DNA from: Rhodoplanes sp046000175
GTDB taxonomy: Bacteria; Pseudomonadota; Alphaproteobacteria; Rhizobiales; Xanthobacteraceae
Direction of reading: 5' to 3'
DNA: 64,000 nt
Assembly (NCBI RefSeq): GCF_046000175.1
Contig: NZ_JBEOMB010000064.1
Coordinates: 67,728-131,727, forward strand
In this document: positions 52,701 through 62,839 of the stretch, piece after piece
Layout of the letters: each line of letters opens with the position of its first letter
How positions within the stretch are numbered: the stretch's first letter is position 1
The notes under the pieces: model-generated
Seen by the model: the letters and a program-made list of their open reading frames with translations, nothing else
Told to the model about the DNA's origin: nothing
Databases searched by the model: none
Translations under genes and position numbers: made by a program

Positions 52701-53795
52701 ACGGTCACCGACGTGCAGCTCGCCGGGCTCGACCCCAAGGCGGTCGACGCCGGCATCGCGGCGGTCGAGCGCGGCCTGCCGCTGGAGCGCCTCGCCGGCT
52801 GGCTCGGCCCGGCGCTCGAAGGCGGCCGGCTGACGGTCGCCAAGGCGGGCGGCGCCGTCTCGGTGGTCGACGGCCGGGTGCGGCTCGGACCCATGGAGAC
52901 GACCGCGGACGGGACCGACGTCAAGCTCACGGCCGGCCTCGATCTCGCCGCCGACGCGCTCGACGCGCGCATCACCCTCGTCGGACCGGGGCGCGACGAC
53001 GCGCCCGGCGGCCGCCGGCCCGAGCTCGGCATCGCGCTGCGCGGGCCGTGGGCGGCGCCGAAGCGCACCGTCGACACCACGGCGCTGGTGACCTGGGTGA
53101 CGCTGCGTACCGTCGAGCAGGAGGCGAAGCGGCTGGAGGTTGCCGAGCGCGAGGCGAAGCGTCGCGAGGCGCTGGCCGAGGCGGAGCGTGCCCGGATGGA
53201 GAAGGAGCGACAGGAGCGGGCCGAGCGTGATCGTCTCGCCCGCGAGGCGGCGGCGCGGGAGCGCGAGCGTGTCGCCCGCGAGGCCAGGGAGGCGGTGGCC
53301 CGCGAGGCGGCCGCCCGTGACGCAGTGATGCGTGACGCAGTTGCGCGTGACGCAGGGGCTCGCGAGGCGGTGGCGCGACCGGTCGGTCGGCCGGATGGTT
53401 CTCGGCCCGAAAGCGATCCGGCGTCGACGGCCAGTGCCTCGCCACGCGCGCCGGCGTCGACCGCCGGGGTGTCGTCCTCGGGCGCACCGTCGCGGCCGGC
53501 GCCTCCGCCGGCGACCCAGCCGAGCGTGCCGACGCCGGGACCGGCCGCATCAGCCGTCCCGCCGCGACCGACCGGCGATGCCGCCCCGGCTCTGCCGCCG
53601 CCCGTCGAGATTCGGACCCAGCCGGTCCGCTCGGCGGCTCCGGCCGGAGAGACCGGATCGGGCACCGCCGGTCAGACGTCCGCAGGGGCGCCCGGGGCGG
53701 TTAGGCCGGCCCGGCCGTCCAGCGCACAGGCGCAGCCGCAACCCGCGGCTCCGTCCCCGGTGCGATCGCTGATGCAGCTCTTCAATTTTCAGTGA
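49782..53795 (+). CDS. AsmA-family envelope protein
   Basis: 1337-residue AsmA-like protein; the family forms bridges for phospholipid transport between inner and outer membrane. One N-terminal membrane helix (LLGLAVAMILALVTALVGP), then the AsmA N-terminal signature VDWDGFRDSIEAEATRAVGTPVAITGPIDVRLLPTPSLDLKSV. A long beta-rich repeat body ends in the AsmA C-terminal region. From about residue 1110 a highly charged EAKRREALAEAERARMEKER coiled coil with repeated ARDA/AREA units runs into a Pro/Ala/Ser-rich tail, longer than in most homologues. The start is the GTG at 49782. Confidence 0.87.
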   Translation: MQTTLLGLAVAMILALVTALVGPHFVDWDGFRDSIEAEATRAVGTPVAITGPIDVRLLPTPSLDLKSVALATGGVRMSARGMRVELALGALMRGEWKVSELTLDSPQLDLSLDAGGRARGGALPSGFDPDVLSVERLVVENGRAVLADPATGGTVTLDTVSFKGDLRSLAGPLRGEGAFVTGGRVYGVRVGAGRAGADGGVRLRLNVDPLDQPFAVETDGTLWLAGSPRYEGNLALSRPAGAPLGVAASRPREPWRVAGKVEATPSRVKLAQAEVTYGAEERAVRLAGSADLVLGRFPRLDLSVVGRHVDLDRLDGVASAAAGQPAAGPDALRRFTSAIAPPMPVAATLEVDQLVVGGTAYQTIRGRLATTAEGLTLDGVELRLPGLTQLRLAGMLRSSGPDLAFAGPVSLESSDPRALGAWIEGRAETGKDRPLGVLRAKGDVALDRDRIAVDGLSLAIDRKTVEGRVAYTRAASGTPSRLEADVRSAEVDLEGAVALVGEAFAGSRIGWPGEATIGVAAGKVAWGGIAAERVEARVGYGKDGLTIERLAVGDLRGATLAGAGRIDTSITAPQGAVTLDVKAPRTDALLGLLDEVAPEQARALRRYAAALGAAELRARLDVAPALHDPVAPNAKRSTASLSVDGRLGTIRLALTAGATGDPADPTKAQVRLDGSVEAKEGAALAALTGLDRLVALDQRPATVALSGGGRLDGEVTGKLDVASGGLWVSATGSGRREADGPSGRAEVTVTASDARLLVPAGAGPVPLSLHTRLTLSGPDLRLDDLAGRLAGASLKGHLGLHLSEPRAVTGRIATSDLDMAPLVAALAGAARRPATPAGRDAAPWSAEPFGRPGFADLFGRVEIEAGRAVLLPGLVARDLRTAVRFDGFAVAVEEARGRLADGGLSLDAELRQVPMGLSLRTRLALADADLAALVPGSGKTPPAAGRVSVSAELDGIGLSPAALVGALHGSGAVTVTDVQLAGLDPKAVDAGIAAVERGLPLERLAGWLGPALEGGRLTVAKAGGAVSVVDGRVRLGPMETTADGTDVKLTAGLDLAADALDARITLVGPGRDDAPGGRRPELGIALRGPWAAPKRTVDTTALVTWVTLRTVEQEAKRLEVAEREAKRREALAEAERARMEKERQERAERDRLAREAAARERERVAREAREAVAREAAARDAVMRDAVARDAGAREAVARPVGRPDGSRPESDPASTASASPRAPASTAGVSSSGAPSRPAPPPATQPSVPTPGPAASAVPPRPTGDAAPALPPPVEIRTQPVRSAAPAGETGSGTAGQTSAGAPGAVRPARPSSAQAQPQPAAPSPVRSLMQLFNFQ

Positions 53796-53902
53796 GACGC
53801 GGAGGCGATCACCGCCTCGGTCCGCGGACCGAGGCAGGGATCGTCAGATCGAGGTATCTCGTGACCGCGAGAGTCGTCTCGCGGAAAATCGCGCCGAGCT
53901 GA

Positions 53903-54193
53903 TCAGCTCGCCCGCATCGCCGACGCGGCCGGTCGCTCGCTCGTCTCGTGGCCGCCGCTGCCGGAGCCGCTGCCGGCGCCACCGGTACGATAGTGGTCGA
54001 GCACGAACAGGCGGATCGCCGACGAGAGATTGCCGTGACGGCGTTCGGAATCGATCGTCGACACCAGATCGGAGAGCGTGACGTGCCGAGCGCTGGCGAT
54101 CTCCTTGAGCGCCTTCCAGAAGGCGTCTTCGAGGCTGACGCTCGTCTTGTGACCGGCGATCACGATCGAGCGCTTCACGACTGGGGACTTCAT
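53903..54193 (-). CDS. Ribbon-helix-helix protein
   Basis: 96-residue protein: KRSIVIAGHKTSVSLEDAFWKALKEIA (beta strand then helix) and VTLSDLVSTID, HGNLSSAIRLFVLDHYR are the conserved alphaproteobacterial RHH_4 domain, a predicted DNA-binding regulator. The Gly/Ser-rich C-terminal tail (about 25 residues) is variable. Overlaps the upstream DUF4169 stop by ATGA; the pair is commonly found next to fumC. Confidence 0.88.
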   Translation of the reverse strand: MKSPVVKRSIVIAGHKTSVSLEDAFWKALKEIASARHVTLSDLVSTIDSERRHGNLSSAIRLFVLDHYRTGGAGSGSGSGGHETSERPAASAMRAS

Positions 54194-54378
54194 TCACCCT
54201 CTCCCGTCTCGAGGCGATGCTGGTCCAGCGTGCGATCCGCCTTGTCCTTCCGGGCCGCGAGCACCGTCCGTTCCGCCTTCGGCATCCCATGAAGAACACG
54301 GTTCTGCCCCGCGCGTTCCGCCGCTTCTTCGCGGTCCTTGCGTTTTCGCACTTTGCGCAGATTGACGATTTCGCCCAT
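54190..54378 (-). CDS. DUF4169 small basic protein
   Basis: 62-residue, highly charged protein (GEIVNLRKVRKRKDREEAAE at the N-terminus) matching DUF4169, with no membrane segment or known function. Good Shine-Dalgarno (AAGGAG) just upstream. Translationally coupled with the RHH gene. Confidence 0.88.
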   Translation of the reverse strand: MGEIVNLRKVRKRKDREEAAERAGQNRVLHGMPKAERTVLAARKDKADRTLDQHRLETGEGE

Positions 54379-54630
54379 GGCGGTCTCCTTTCGGGGGTCT
54401 GTCCGGCCGATCCGGTCCGGCGGAGAGGCGCCGAAGGGGAGCGACCGAAAGGAGGGGGGCCCGCGCGAGACTCGCGACGGACCCGGCGACTATACGGCAT
54501 TCCGGACGATTTGTTTCTGTGCTTCGCGTCGCGGTCGGGTGATGCCGGTCGGGTGATGTCGCGCAAGCGTGCACCGTCCCCGCGGCCGGGTCGAGAGACC
54601 CGGCAGCTCACGCCGATGCGGAGCGTGCCG

Positions 54631-56115
<1,485 letters not shown>

Positions 56116-56225
56116 GGCGCCCTCCTGACCCGACGGAAGACCCGCCCACGGTCGATGGTTCCGCCCGCGACGGGCACGCGAGCGACCGGTGCGGCCGGCG
56201 CCACCGGCGGAGCCGCGTGGGACGT

Positions 56226-56798
56226 CTATTTCTTGCGGAAGCGGTCGAGCCGCACCACCTCGCCGCCACCGGCCGGCTTGTCGGGCGGCGGGTCGCCGGC
56301 GTCGGCGGTCGGGTTGGCGGGGGCCGGCAGCGGCTCCGGCGCCGGCGGCGGCGTGCGCTTCTGCACGGCGGGCCGCAGGGCGGTCGGGGCCTTGGCGGCG
56401 GTCTCGTTCGCCTCGTCCTCCGGCTCCTCGCCCTCGAGCTCCGACTGGACCGCGAACTCGAGCCCGAACTGGACGGACGGATCGAAGAAGCCCTTCACGG
56501 CAGTCAGCGGCACCACCAGCCGCTCCGGGATCCCGTTGAACGAGAGGCCGACCTCGAAGCCGTCCTCGGTCACGGTGAGGTCCCAGAACTGGTGCTGCAG
56601 GACGATCGTCATCTCGGTCGGATACTGGGCGAGCAGCCGCGGCGACAGCTTCACGCCGGGCGCCCGGGTGTCGAAGCTGACGTAGAAATGGTGCTCGCCC
56701 GGCAGCCCCTTCGCGGCGGCGTCCGCCAGGACGGTGCGCACGACGCCGCGCAGCGCGTTCTGGGTGAGGATGTCGTAACGGATGTAATCGGTCGGCAT
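56226..56798 (-). CDS. sspB: SspB-family ClpXP adaptor
   Basis: 190-residue protein. Residues 1-130 are the SspB domain (IRYDILTQNALRGVVRTVL, VSFDTRAPGVKLSPRLLAQYPTEMTIVLQHQFWDLTV, GIPERLVVPLTAVKGFFDPS), which delivers ssrA-tagged proteins to ClpXP. A Pro/Ala/Glu-rich linker leads to the C-terminal VVRLDRFRKK, matching the short ClpX-binding tail of alpha-SspB. Its neighbour ssrA makes the tagging RNA, so the adaptor and its substrate source are encoded side by side. Confidence 0.92.
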   Translation of the reverse strand: MPTDYIRYDILTQNALRGVVRTVLADAAAKGLPGEHHFYVSFDTRAPGVKLSPRLLAQYPTEMTIVLQHQFWDLTVTEDGFEVGLSFNGIPERLVVPLTAVKGFFDPSVQFGLEFAVQSELEGEEPEDEANETAAKAPTALRPAVQKRTPPPAPEPLPAPANPTADAGDPPPDKPAGGGEVVRLDRFRKK

Positions 56799-57049
56799 GT
56801 CGAACCTTCGGGCGCCCTCGACTCGCCGCATCGTAGGCGTCGCGGCGCCCGAACGCCACCCGCGCGGGCCGCACCCCCGATGGGCCTCCACAGCGGCGCC
56901 CCGTCGCGGCGCCCCGTCGGCCAGGTCGGCGGCCCGACACGACGCGCACCGGCCGTTGTGAGCGCGCGGCGCGAGAGAGTGCCGGTCGCGCGCGGGCGCA
57001 TCGCGCCGAAGCGCCGGTCGAAAAAGAGAGCAACGGTGGAGAAAGGAAG

Positions 57050-57346
57050 TGGAGGCTTCTGTTGCCAGGTGCCTCCGAACCCCGCCTGCCGGTGCTACCC
57101 GTCAGGGCTTGAAGATCGGTCTTTCAAGCCGCTTACGCGGCCTGAGCAACCGGAGCATAGTTGTCGTTGGCAACTATTGCAGTGGCCCGATAACGGCGGA
57201 ACCATGCCGGGCAAAAGCGCGTCCTTTACGCCCTCGTCGATCCTGTTTCGCCCCCGCCGGAGCCCAGTGGTCGCGGCCTGACGGCCGCGGCTGGGCTCGG
57301 GTGGAGGCGCCGGGTACCGCCCCCGGGTCCGAAAGGTTTATTACGA
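57050..57346 (-). ncRNA. ssrA: tmRNA, circularly permuted two-piece form
   Basis: On the minus strand the acceptor piece comes first (about 57345-57300: GACCCGGGGGCGGTACCCGG, CGCCTCCACC), then a short intervening segment, then the coding piece from GGGGGCGAAACAGGATCGACG near 57258. The tag frame encodes ANDNYAPVAQAA followed by TAA (57173-57133), the alphaproteobacterial proteolysis tag. A GGAGGC/GCCTCC hairpin with pyrimidine tract near 57053-57075 may mark the 3' end. Order and motifs match the two-piece tmRNA of alphaproteobacteria; exact ends are estimated. Confidence 0.93.
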
Positions 57347-58118
57347 CGGCCATTTATCGCCATAGCCGGCAAGCCGGCTCGCTCAATATAGGGACGTCGC
57401 GACCGCAACGGAAGAGCCACGGAACGCCGTGACGGCCAGCCGGCCACGAACGTCCGTCGGGTGCGCCGAATCGGCAACGATCCACCGGGCGGGTTCGCCG
57501 GAGGGGCGATGCGCGCGGCCCTTCGATGGACCGACGGCTCGCGGCCCGCGTTCGGCGCGTGTTCCCCGGGCCACCGTCGTCGGGCAGGCCGGCGACGGAG
57601 CTCCACGGCGCGCGGCGGCACCGACCCGTCTCCTTTGCATACACAGTGGCGCCGCCGCCACCCGGACGGCGCGGTCGGCCGGTCCGGAGGCGGCGCACCG
57701 TGCCGCGGCGGATCAGTTTCGCGTCGGTGTTTCGCGACGAGAAACGCCTCGTTCCACGATCCGCGTCGGACTCGCGTCTCGCGCGCGCTCCTGATCTCAG
57801 GGTTGCTGTTCGGGGCAGGTGTATGGTGCGGTGCGATAACCTTTGAAGCGCAATGCAGGAGACGCCGTTCGGGCATGCATATTATCGGCTGGACCGCGCC
57901 GGACAGCGTGATCGGCCGTGACCGTGACGGATGGAATCGGCGACTTGATCCGACAATTGCTGCATCCGCGTCGGCGGAGGGGCCGATTCGGCCTCGTATT
58001 ATTTTGCTTCCGCAATTCACAAAACGGCCATCGTGTGCTTCCTGCCGCCTGCGGCCTTATGGTAGGAGACGTCGACTTTCGGCGGGTGGTGTCTCCTCGA
58101 GCGAGCATGGAGGGTTTG
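57347..58118. other. Long intergenic region between ssrA and tctB
   Basis: About 770 bases. The part next to ssrA must hold its promoter, and the last 150 bases (with AT-richer patches such as TCGTATTATTTTGCTTCC near 57994) the promoter/leader of the tct genes. ORFs here are Arg-rich and without homology. No repeat or RNA recognised. Confidence 0.45.
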
Positions 58119-58802
58119 ATGTCCGAGGGCGTACAAGCGTCGTCGCAGGGATCCGTCGAACAGAAACGAACCGTGATGTCGGTCGTGGCGCCGCTGCTGA
58201 TCGGCCTCCTCGCGATCGGCGGCTATTTCCGGACCCCGGCCGCATCACCGCTGATCGCCGACGTCCTGCTGTTCACCGGCATCGCGCTGGTCGCCTTCGC
58301 GGCGGCGCTTCTGCTGCTGCGATGGCCGGTTCGCGATCCGCGCGACTATTACGGCGGCCTCGTGCTGTTCGGGCTCGCGCTGTTCATGCTGTGGGCCGGC
58401 AGCGATCTGCCCGGCACCCGCGGCTTCGCCTTCGGTCCCGGCACCGGCCCGCGCATCTTCGCCTCCGTGCTCGCCACGCTCAGCCTGATCGTCATGATCG
58501 TCGGCATGTTCGCCCAGGGCCCCGGCCTCGAGCGCTACGCCTGGCGCGGACCGTTGTTCATCACGCTCGGCACGCTTCTGTTCGCCGTGACGATTCGCCA
58601 GTTCGGTCTGGTCATCGCGAGCTATCTCAGCATCGTCACGGTGGCGGCCGGCAGCTCCGAGGTGCGCTGGATCGAGACGCTGATCTGGGCCGCCGTGCTC
58701 ACGGCGTTCTGCATCCTGGTCTTCCCGATCGCGCTGAGCCTGCCGTTGCAGCTCTGGCCGTCGCCGAACCTCTCCTTCTCGACCTTCCTGAACTTCCGCT
58801 GA
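58119..58802 (+). CDS. tctB: Tripartite tricarboxylate transporter, small membrane subunit
   Basis: 227-residue TctB-family protein with four helices: VVAPLLIGLLAIGGYF, VLLFTGIALVAFAAALLLL, IFASVLATLSLIVMIVGMF and the C-terminal IWAAVLTAFCILVFPIAL. GFAFGPGTGPRIFASVLA is the TctB signature. The ATG at 58119 has GGAGGG a few bases upstream; an earlier ATG at 58106 is possible. First gene of the tctBAC operon. Confidence 0.9.
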   Translation: MSEGVQASSQGSVEQKRTVMSVVAPLLIGLLAIGGYFRTPAASPLIADVLLFTGIALVAFAAALLLLRWPVRDPRDYYGGLVLFGLALFMLWAGSDLPGTRGFAFGPGTGPRIFASVLATLSLIVMIVGMFAQGPGLERYAWRGPLFITLGTLLFAVTIRQFGLVIASYLSIVTVAAGSSEVRWIETLIWAAVLTAFCILVFPIALSLPLQLWPSPNLSFSTFLNFR

Positions 58803-58839
58803 GCGCGCGCGCGCGTCACAGACTCGAGAGTTTCCTGAC

Positions 58840-60345
58840 ATGACGGATCTGCTCGCGAATCTCGCACTCGGCTTCGGCGTGGCCTTCTCGCCCGCCAATC
58901 TCGGCTTCTGCATGCTCGGCACGATCGTCGGCACCCTGATCGGGGTTCTGCCCGGCGTCGGGCCGCTGGCGACCATCGCCATGCTGCTGCCGATCACCTT
59001 CGGGCTGCCGCCCGTCGGCGCCCTCATCATGCTGGCCGGCATCTATTACGGCTCGCAGTACGGCGGCTCGACCACGTCGATCCTGGTCAACATCCCGGGC
59101 GAGGCCGCCTCGGTGGTGACCACCCTCGACGGCCACCAGATGGCGCTGCAGGGCCGCGCCGGCCCGGCGCTCGCCATCGCGGCGATCGGCTCGTTCTTCG
59201 CCGGCTGCGTCGCCACCGTGCTGGTGGCGGCGCTCGGCGCGCCGCTCACCTCGGTGGCGCTGCTGTTCGGCCCGGCCGAGTACTTCTCGCTGATGGTGCT
59301 CGGCCTGATCTTCGCGGTCGTGCTCGCCAAGGGCTCGGTCGTCAAGGCGCTGTGCATGATCCTGCTCGGCCTGATGCTGTCGATGATCGGCTCCGACATC
59401 GAGACCGGCCAGTCGCGCATGTCCTTCGACATCCCCGAGATGGCCGACGGCATCGGCTTCGTCACGGTCGCCATGGGCGTGTTCGGCTTCGCCGAGATCA
59501 TGCGCAACCTCGAGCACACCTCGTCGCGCGACGTCGTCAAGGCCAAGCTCACCGGCCTGATGCCGACTTGGCCCGACCTCAAGGCCTGCGCCCCGGCGAT
59601 CGGCCGCGGCACGATGCTCGGCTCCATCCTCGGCATCCTGCCGGGCGGCGGCGCCGTCATCGCGGCCTTCGCGGCCTACACGTTCGAGAAGAAGGTGGCC
59701 AAGGACCCGTCGCGTTTCGGCCGCGGCGCCATCGAGGGCGTCGCCGCGCCGGAGAGCGCCAACAACGCCGCCTCGCAGACGTCGTTCATTCCGCTCCTCA
59801 CCCTCGGCATCCCGCCGAATGCCGTGATGGCCCTGATGGTCGGCGCCATGACGATCCACGGCATCGTCCCGGGCCCGCAGGTGATGACCAAGCAGCCCGA
59901 GCTGTTCTGGGGCATGATCGCCTCGATGTGGATCGGCAACGCCATGCTGGTCGTCATCAACCTGCCGCTGGTCGGCGTGTGGGTGCGCCTGCTGCGGGTG
60001 CCGTACCGGATGCTCTATCCGGCGATCATGATCTTCTGCTGCATCGGCGTGTACTCCATCAACAACTCGCCCTTCGACGTGCTGATGACGGCGGCGTTCG
60101 GGCTGGTCGGCTACTGGCTCGCCAAGCACGACTTCGAGCCGGCCCCGATGCTGCTCGGCTTCGTCCTCGGCCCGCTGATGGAGGAGAACCTCCGCCGCGC
60201 CATGCTGATCGCCCGCGGCGACCCGACCACGTTCGTGACCCGGCCGATCTCGGCCGGCCTGCTGGCGCTCGCCACGCTGCTCCTCGTCATCGCGCTGCTG
60301 CCGATGATCCGCGCCAAGCGCGAGGAGGTCTTCGTCGAGGATTGA
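58840..60345 (+). CDS. tctA: Tripartite tricarboxylate transporter, large membrane subunit
   Basis: 501-residue protein with about 12 helices. GTIVGTLIGVLPGVGPLATIAMLLP, YYGSQYGGSTTSILVNIPGEA and ILPGGGAVIAAFAAYTFEKK are TctA hallmarks, plus GVAAPESANNAASQTSFIPLLTLGIPPNAVMALM. It forms the channel with TctB and uses an ion gradient. A strong terminator follows the gene, so tctC downstream likely has its own promoter. Confidence 0.95.
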   Translation: MTDLLANLALGFGVAFSPANLGFCMLGTIVGTLIGVLPGVGPLATIAMLLPITFGLPPVGALIMLAGIYYGSQYGGSTTSILVNIPGEAASVVTTLDGHQMALQGRAGPALAIAAIGSFFAGCVATVLVAALGAPLTSVALLFGPAEYFSLMVLGLIFAVVLAKGSVVKALCMILLGLMLSMIGSDIETGQSRMSFDIPEMADGIGFVTVAMGVFGFAEIMRNLEHTSSRDVVKAKLTGLMPTWPDLKACAPAIGRGTMLGSILGILPGGGAVIAAFAAYTFEKKVAKDPSRFGRGAIEGVAAPESANNAASQTSFIPLLTLGIPPNAVMALMVGAMTIHGIVPGPQVMTKQPELFWGMIASMWIGNAMLVVINLPLVGVWVRLLRVPYRMLYPAIMIFCCIGVYSINNSPFDVLMTAAFGLVGYWLAKHDFEPAPMLLGFVLGPLMEENLRRAMLIARGDPTTFVTRPISAGLLALATLLLVIALLPMIRAKREEVFVED

Positions 60346-60388
60346 TCCGGATCCGGGCTTCGGCCCGCCGACCGGAGCACGACACGCA

Positions 60389-60417
60389 AGCGCCGCGGCC
60401 CTGCCGCGGCGCTTTTT
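60389..60417 (+). terminator. Intrinsic terminator after tctA
   Basis: 11-bp perfect stem AGCGCCGCGGC/GCCGCGGCGCT with a 3-base loop, followed by a T5 run. Placed 44 bases after the tctA stop and 300 bases before tctC. Confidence 0.9.
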
Positions 60418-60713
60418 GCATGTGCGAGGACGGATGCGAGTCTCCGGTTCCGCTCTTGGGCGGCGCCGGGCGTGGGCGGGCGCGAACCTCACCTGCGACA
60501 GCCTGCCGCATGGGCCGCGCCGGCCGCGATTCTCTACCAATCGGTGTGAAGCGGTCGCGACCGCGAATTTCCTAGATCAAAAGCAGAATTGCGCCGCCGC
60601 AGGCCGCGGTGGCATGTGCCGGCATCGGACACTGCCGTTCACTGCCGGTTTTGATCTCGAAGTGGTTTCAAGCCTGAAAAGCCGACCCAGAGGAACGCAA
60701 CAAGGAGTCAGTC

Positions 60714-61703
60714 ATGTCTGTGCGCAAGTTGACGGCCCTGCTCGCCGCCGGATGCCTTCTCGCCAGCGCCGGCGCGGCCTTCGCGCAGGGGGCGAACGGA
60801 TATCCGGCCCGCCCCGTCACCATGATCGTGCCGTTCGCGGCCGGCGGCCCGACCGACGTGGTCGCCCGCATCGTCGGCGACCACATGTCGAAGACGCTCG
60901 GCCAGCAGATCATCATCGAGAACGTCACCGGGGCGGGCGGCACCACCGGCGCCACCCGGGCGAAGCGGGCCGCCAACGACGGCTACACGGTCATCATGGG
61001 CCACATGGGCACCCACGCCGCCGCGGTGCCGCTCTATCCGAACCTCGCCTATGATCCCGTCACCGATTTCGAGCCGATCGGCGTCGCCGCCGGCACGCCG
61101 ATCCTGATCCTCGCCAAGAAGGATTTCCCGGCCAAGGATCTGAGCGAGTTCACCAAGCAGCTGAAGGCGAACTCCGCCACCCTCAACATGGCGCATGCCG
61201 GCGTCGGCTCGGTCTCCTACACGACCTGCCTGCTGCTCGGCTCGATCCTGGACGTCAAGCCGACCGAGGTTCCCTACAAGGGCACCGGACCGGCCCTCAA
61301 CGCCCTGATGGCCGGTCAGGTCGACTACATGTGCGACCAGATCGTCAATGTCGTCTCGCAGGTCCAGGGCGGCACCATCCGGGCCTATGCGATCGCCACC
61401 GAAGCGCGCAACCCGGCGCTGCCGGATGTGCCGACCACCACGGAAGCCGGCCTGCCCGAGTACAAGGTCTCGGCCTGGAACGCCGTGTTCGCGCCGAAGG
61501 GAACGCCGCAGCCGGTCGTCGACAAGCTCGCCGACGCGCTCGACAAGGCGCTCAGCGACGAGACCACCCGCAAGCGCCTGCTCGACCTCGGCAGCGACCT
61601 GCCGGAGGGCGACCGCCGCGGCCCGAAGGCCCTCGGCCAGCTCGTCAAGAGCGAGGTCGAGCGGTGGTCGAAGGTGATCAAGGCCGCCGGCCCGGGGAAC
61701 TGA
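60714..61703 (+). CDS. tctC: Tripartite tricarboxylate transporter, periplasmic binding protein
   Basis: 329-residue BugD/TctC-family solute-binding protein. Signal peptide MSVRKLTALLAAGCLLASAG with cleavage near AFA-QG, then YPARPVTMIVPFAAGGPTDVVARI and IIIENVTGAGGTTG, the strand-helix pattern that binds the carboxylate. In many operons tctC comes first; here it follows tctBA after a terminator. The ligand (citrate, tricarballylate or other acid) is not determined. Confidence 0.93.
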   Translation: MSVRKLTALLAAGCLLASAGAAFAQGANGYPARPVTMIVPFAAGGPTDVVARIVGDHMSKTLGQQIIIENVTGAGGTTGATRAKRAANDGYTVIMGHMGTHAAAVPLYPNLAYDPVTDFEPIGVAAGTPILILAKKDFPAKDLSEFTKQLKANSATLNMAHAGVGSVSYTTCLLLGSILDVKPTEVPYKGTGPALNALMAGQVDYMCDQIVNVVSQVQGGTIRAYAIATEARNPALPDVPTTTEAGLPEYKVSAWNAVFAPKGTPQPVVDKLADALDKALSDETTRKRLLDLGSDLPEGDRRGPKALGQLVKSEVERWSKVIKAAGPGN

Positions 61704-61737
61704 TCCTCGATCCTCGCGCCTGCCCGCACGTCAAACC

Positions 61738-61770
61738 CGATGCCCGCGCTCGCGCGGGCATCGGCGTTTT
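61738..61770 (+). terminator. Intrinsic terminator after tctC
   Basis: 11-bp stem CGATGCCCGCG/CGCGGGCATCG with a 4-base loop, then GCGTTTT. About 35 bases after the tctC stop. Confidence 0.85.
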
Positions 61771-61893
61771 CACGACGCTGCCGCAATAAAGGCGTGGATG
61801 GCCGGGACGAGCCCGGCCATGACGGCGCGGGGACCGCTATGGTGCCGCTCCCGGCCGGGGTCGGCGACCACGGCGCCTGAACCGACCCGACCG

Positions 61894-62688
61894 ATGCGCC
61901 AGTATCTCGATCTGATGGACAGGATCCTCCGCGAGGGCGTGGAGAAGCGCGACCGCACCGGCACCGGCACGCGCTCGGTGTTCGGCCATCAGATGCGCTT
62001 CGACCTCGCGGCCGGCTTCCCGCTGGTGACGACGAAGAAGCTGCACCTCAAGTCGATCATCCACGAGCTGCTGTGGTTCCTCGCGGGCGACACCAACATC
62101 GGCTACCTGAAGGCCAACGGGGTCGGCATCTGGGACGAGTGGGCCGACCGGAACGGCGACCTCGGCCCGGTCTACGGGGCGCAGTGGCGCTCCTGGCCGA
62201 CGCCCGACGGCGGCACCATCGACCAGATCGCCCAGACGCTCGATCTCCTGCGCCGCGACCCCGACTCGCGCCGCGTCATCGTCTCGGCGTGGAATCCGGC
62301 GGACCTGCCCAGGATGGCGCTCGCCCCGTGCCATTGCCTGTTCCAGTTCTACGTCGCTGACGGAAAGCTCTCCTGCCAGCTCTACCAGCGCTCCGCCGAT
62401 GTCTTTCTCGGCGTGCCGTTCAACATCGCCTCCTATGCGCTGCTGACCCTGATGGTCGCGCAGGTGACGGGCCTGAAGCCGGGCGACTTCGTCCACACCT
62501 TCGGCGACGCGCATCTCTATCTCAACCACCTGGAGCAGGCGCGCCTGCAGCTCTCGCGCGATCCGCGGCCGCTGCCCACCATGGTGATCGACCCGACCGT
62601 GACGGACCTGTTCGCCTTCCGGTACGAGCACTTCCGGCTCGAAGGCTACGACCCGCATCCGCACATCAAGGCGGCGGTCGCGGTGTGA
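61894..62688 (+). CDS. thyA: Thymidylate synthase
   Basis: 264 residues, the same length as E. coli ThyA. It converts dUMP to dTMP with methylenetetrahydrofolate. RTGTGTRSVFGHQMRFDL, HLKSIIHELLWFLAGDTN, catalytic Cys in MALAPCHCLFQFYV (about residue 147), and QRSADVFLGVPFNIASYALL are canonical. The ATG at 61894 (MRQYLDLMDRIL) matches the family start. Confidence 0.97.
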   Translation: MRQYLDLMDRILREGVEKRDRTGTGTRSVFGHQMRFDLAAGFPLVTTKKLHLKSIIHELLWFLAGDTNIGYLKANGVGIWDEWADRNGDLGPVYGAQWRSWPTPDGGTIDQIAQTLDLLRRDPDSRRVIVSAWNPADLPRMALAPCHCLFQFYVADGKLSCQLYQRSADVFLGVPFNIASYALLTLMVAQVTGLKPGDFVHTFGDAHLYLNHLEQARLQLSRDPRPLPTMVIDPTVTDLFAFRYEHFRLEGYDPHPHIKAAVAV

Positions 62689-62704
62689 CGGCGCTGCAGG
62701 CTCG

Positions 62705-62818
62705 ATCGTCATTCCGGGGCGCCGCGCAGCGGCGAACCCGGAATCCAGCCCGGGACGTGGGTGCTCGTCGCTGGATTCCGGGTTCGCGGGCGTTCGCCCG
62801 CGCCCCGGAATGACGGAG
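62705..62818. repeat. Long palindromic intergenic repeat
   Basis: CATTCCGGGGCGCCGCGCAG...CGAACCCGGAATCCAG on one side and CTGGATTCCGGGTTCG...CGCCCCGGAATG on the other form an imperfect 40-bp inverted repeat, a stem of the interspersed palindromes common in Rhizobiales. It fills the whole spacer between thyA and the LysR gene. Confidence 0.85.
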
Positions 62819-62839
62819 AGTTCTTATCGCGAGGCCGCC

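Noticed and set aside
57461..58843. 460-codon plus-strand ORF over the ssrA-tctB spacer and tctB
   Set aside because: Wrong frame relative to TctB; Arg-rich with no homology.
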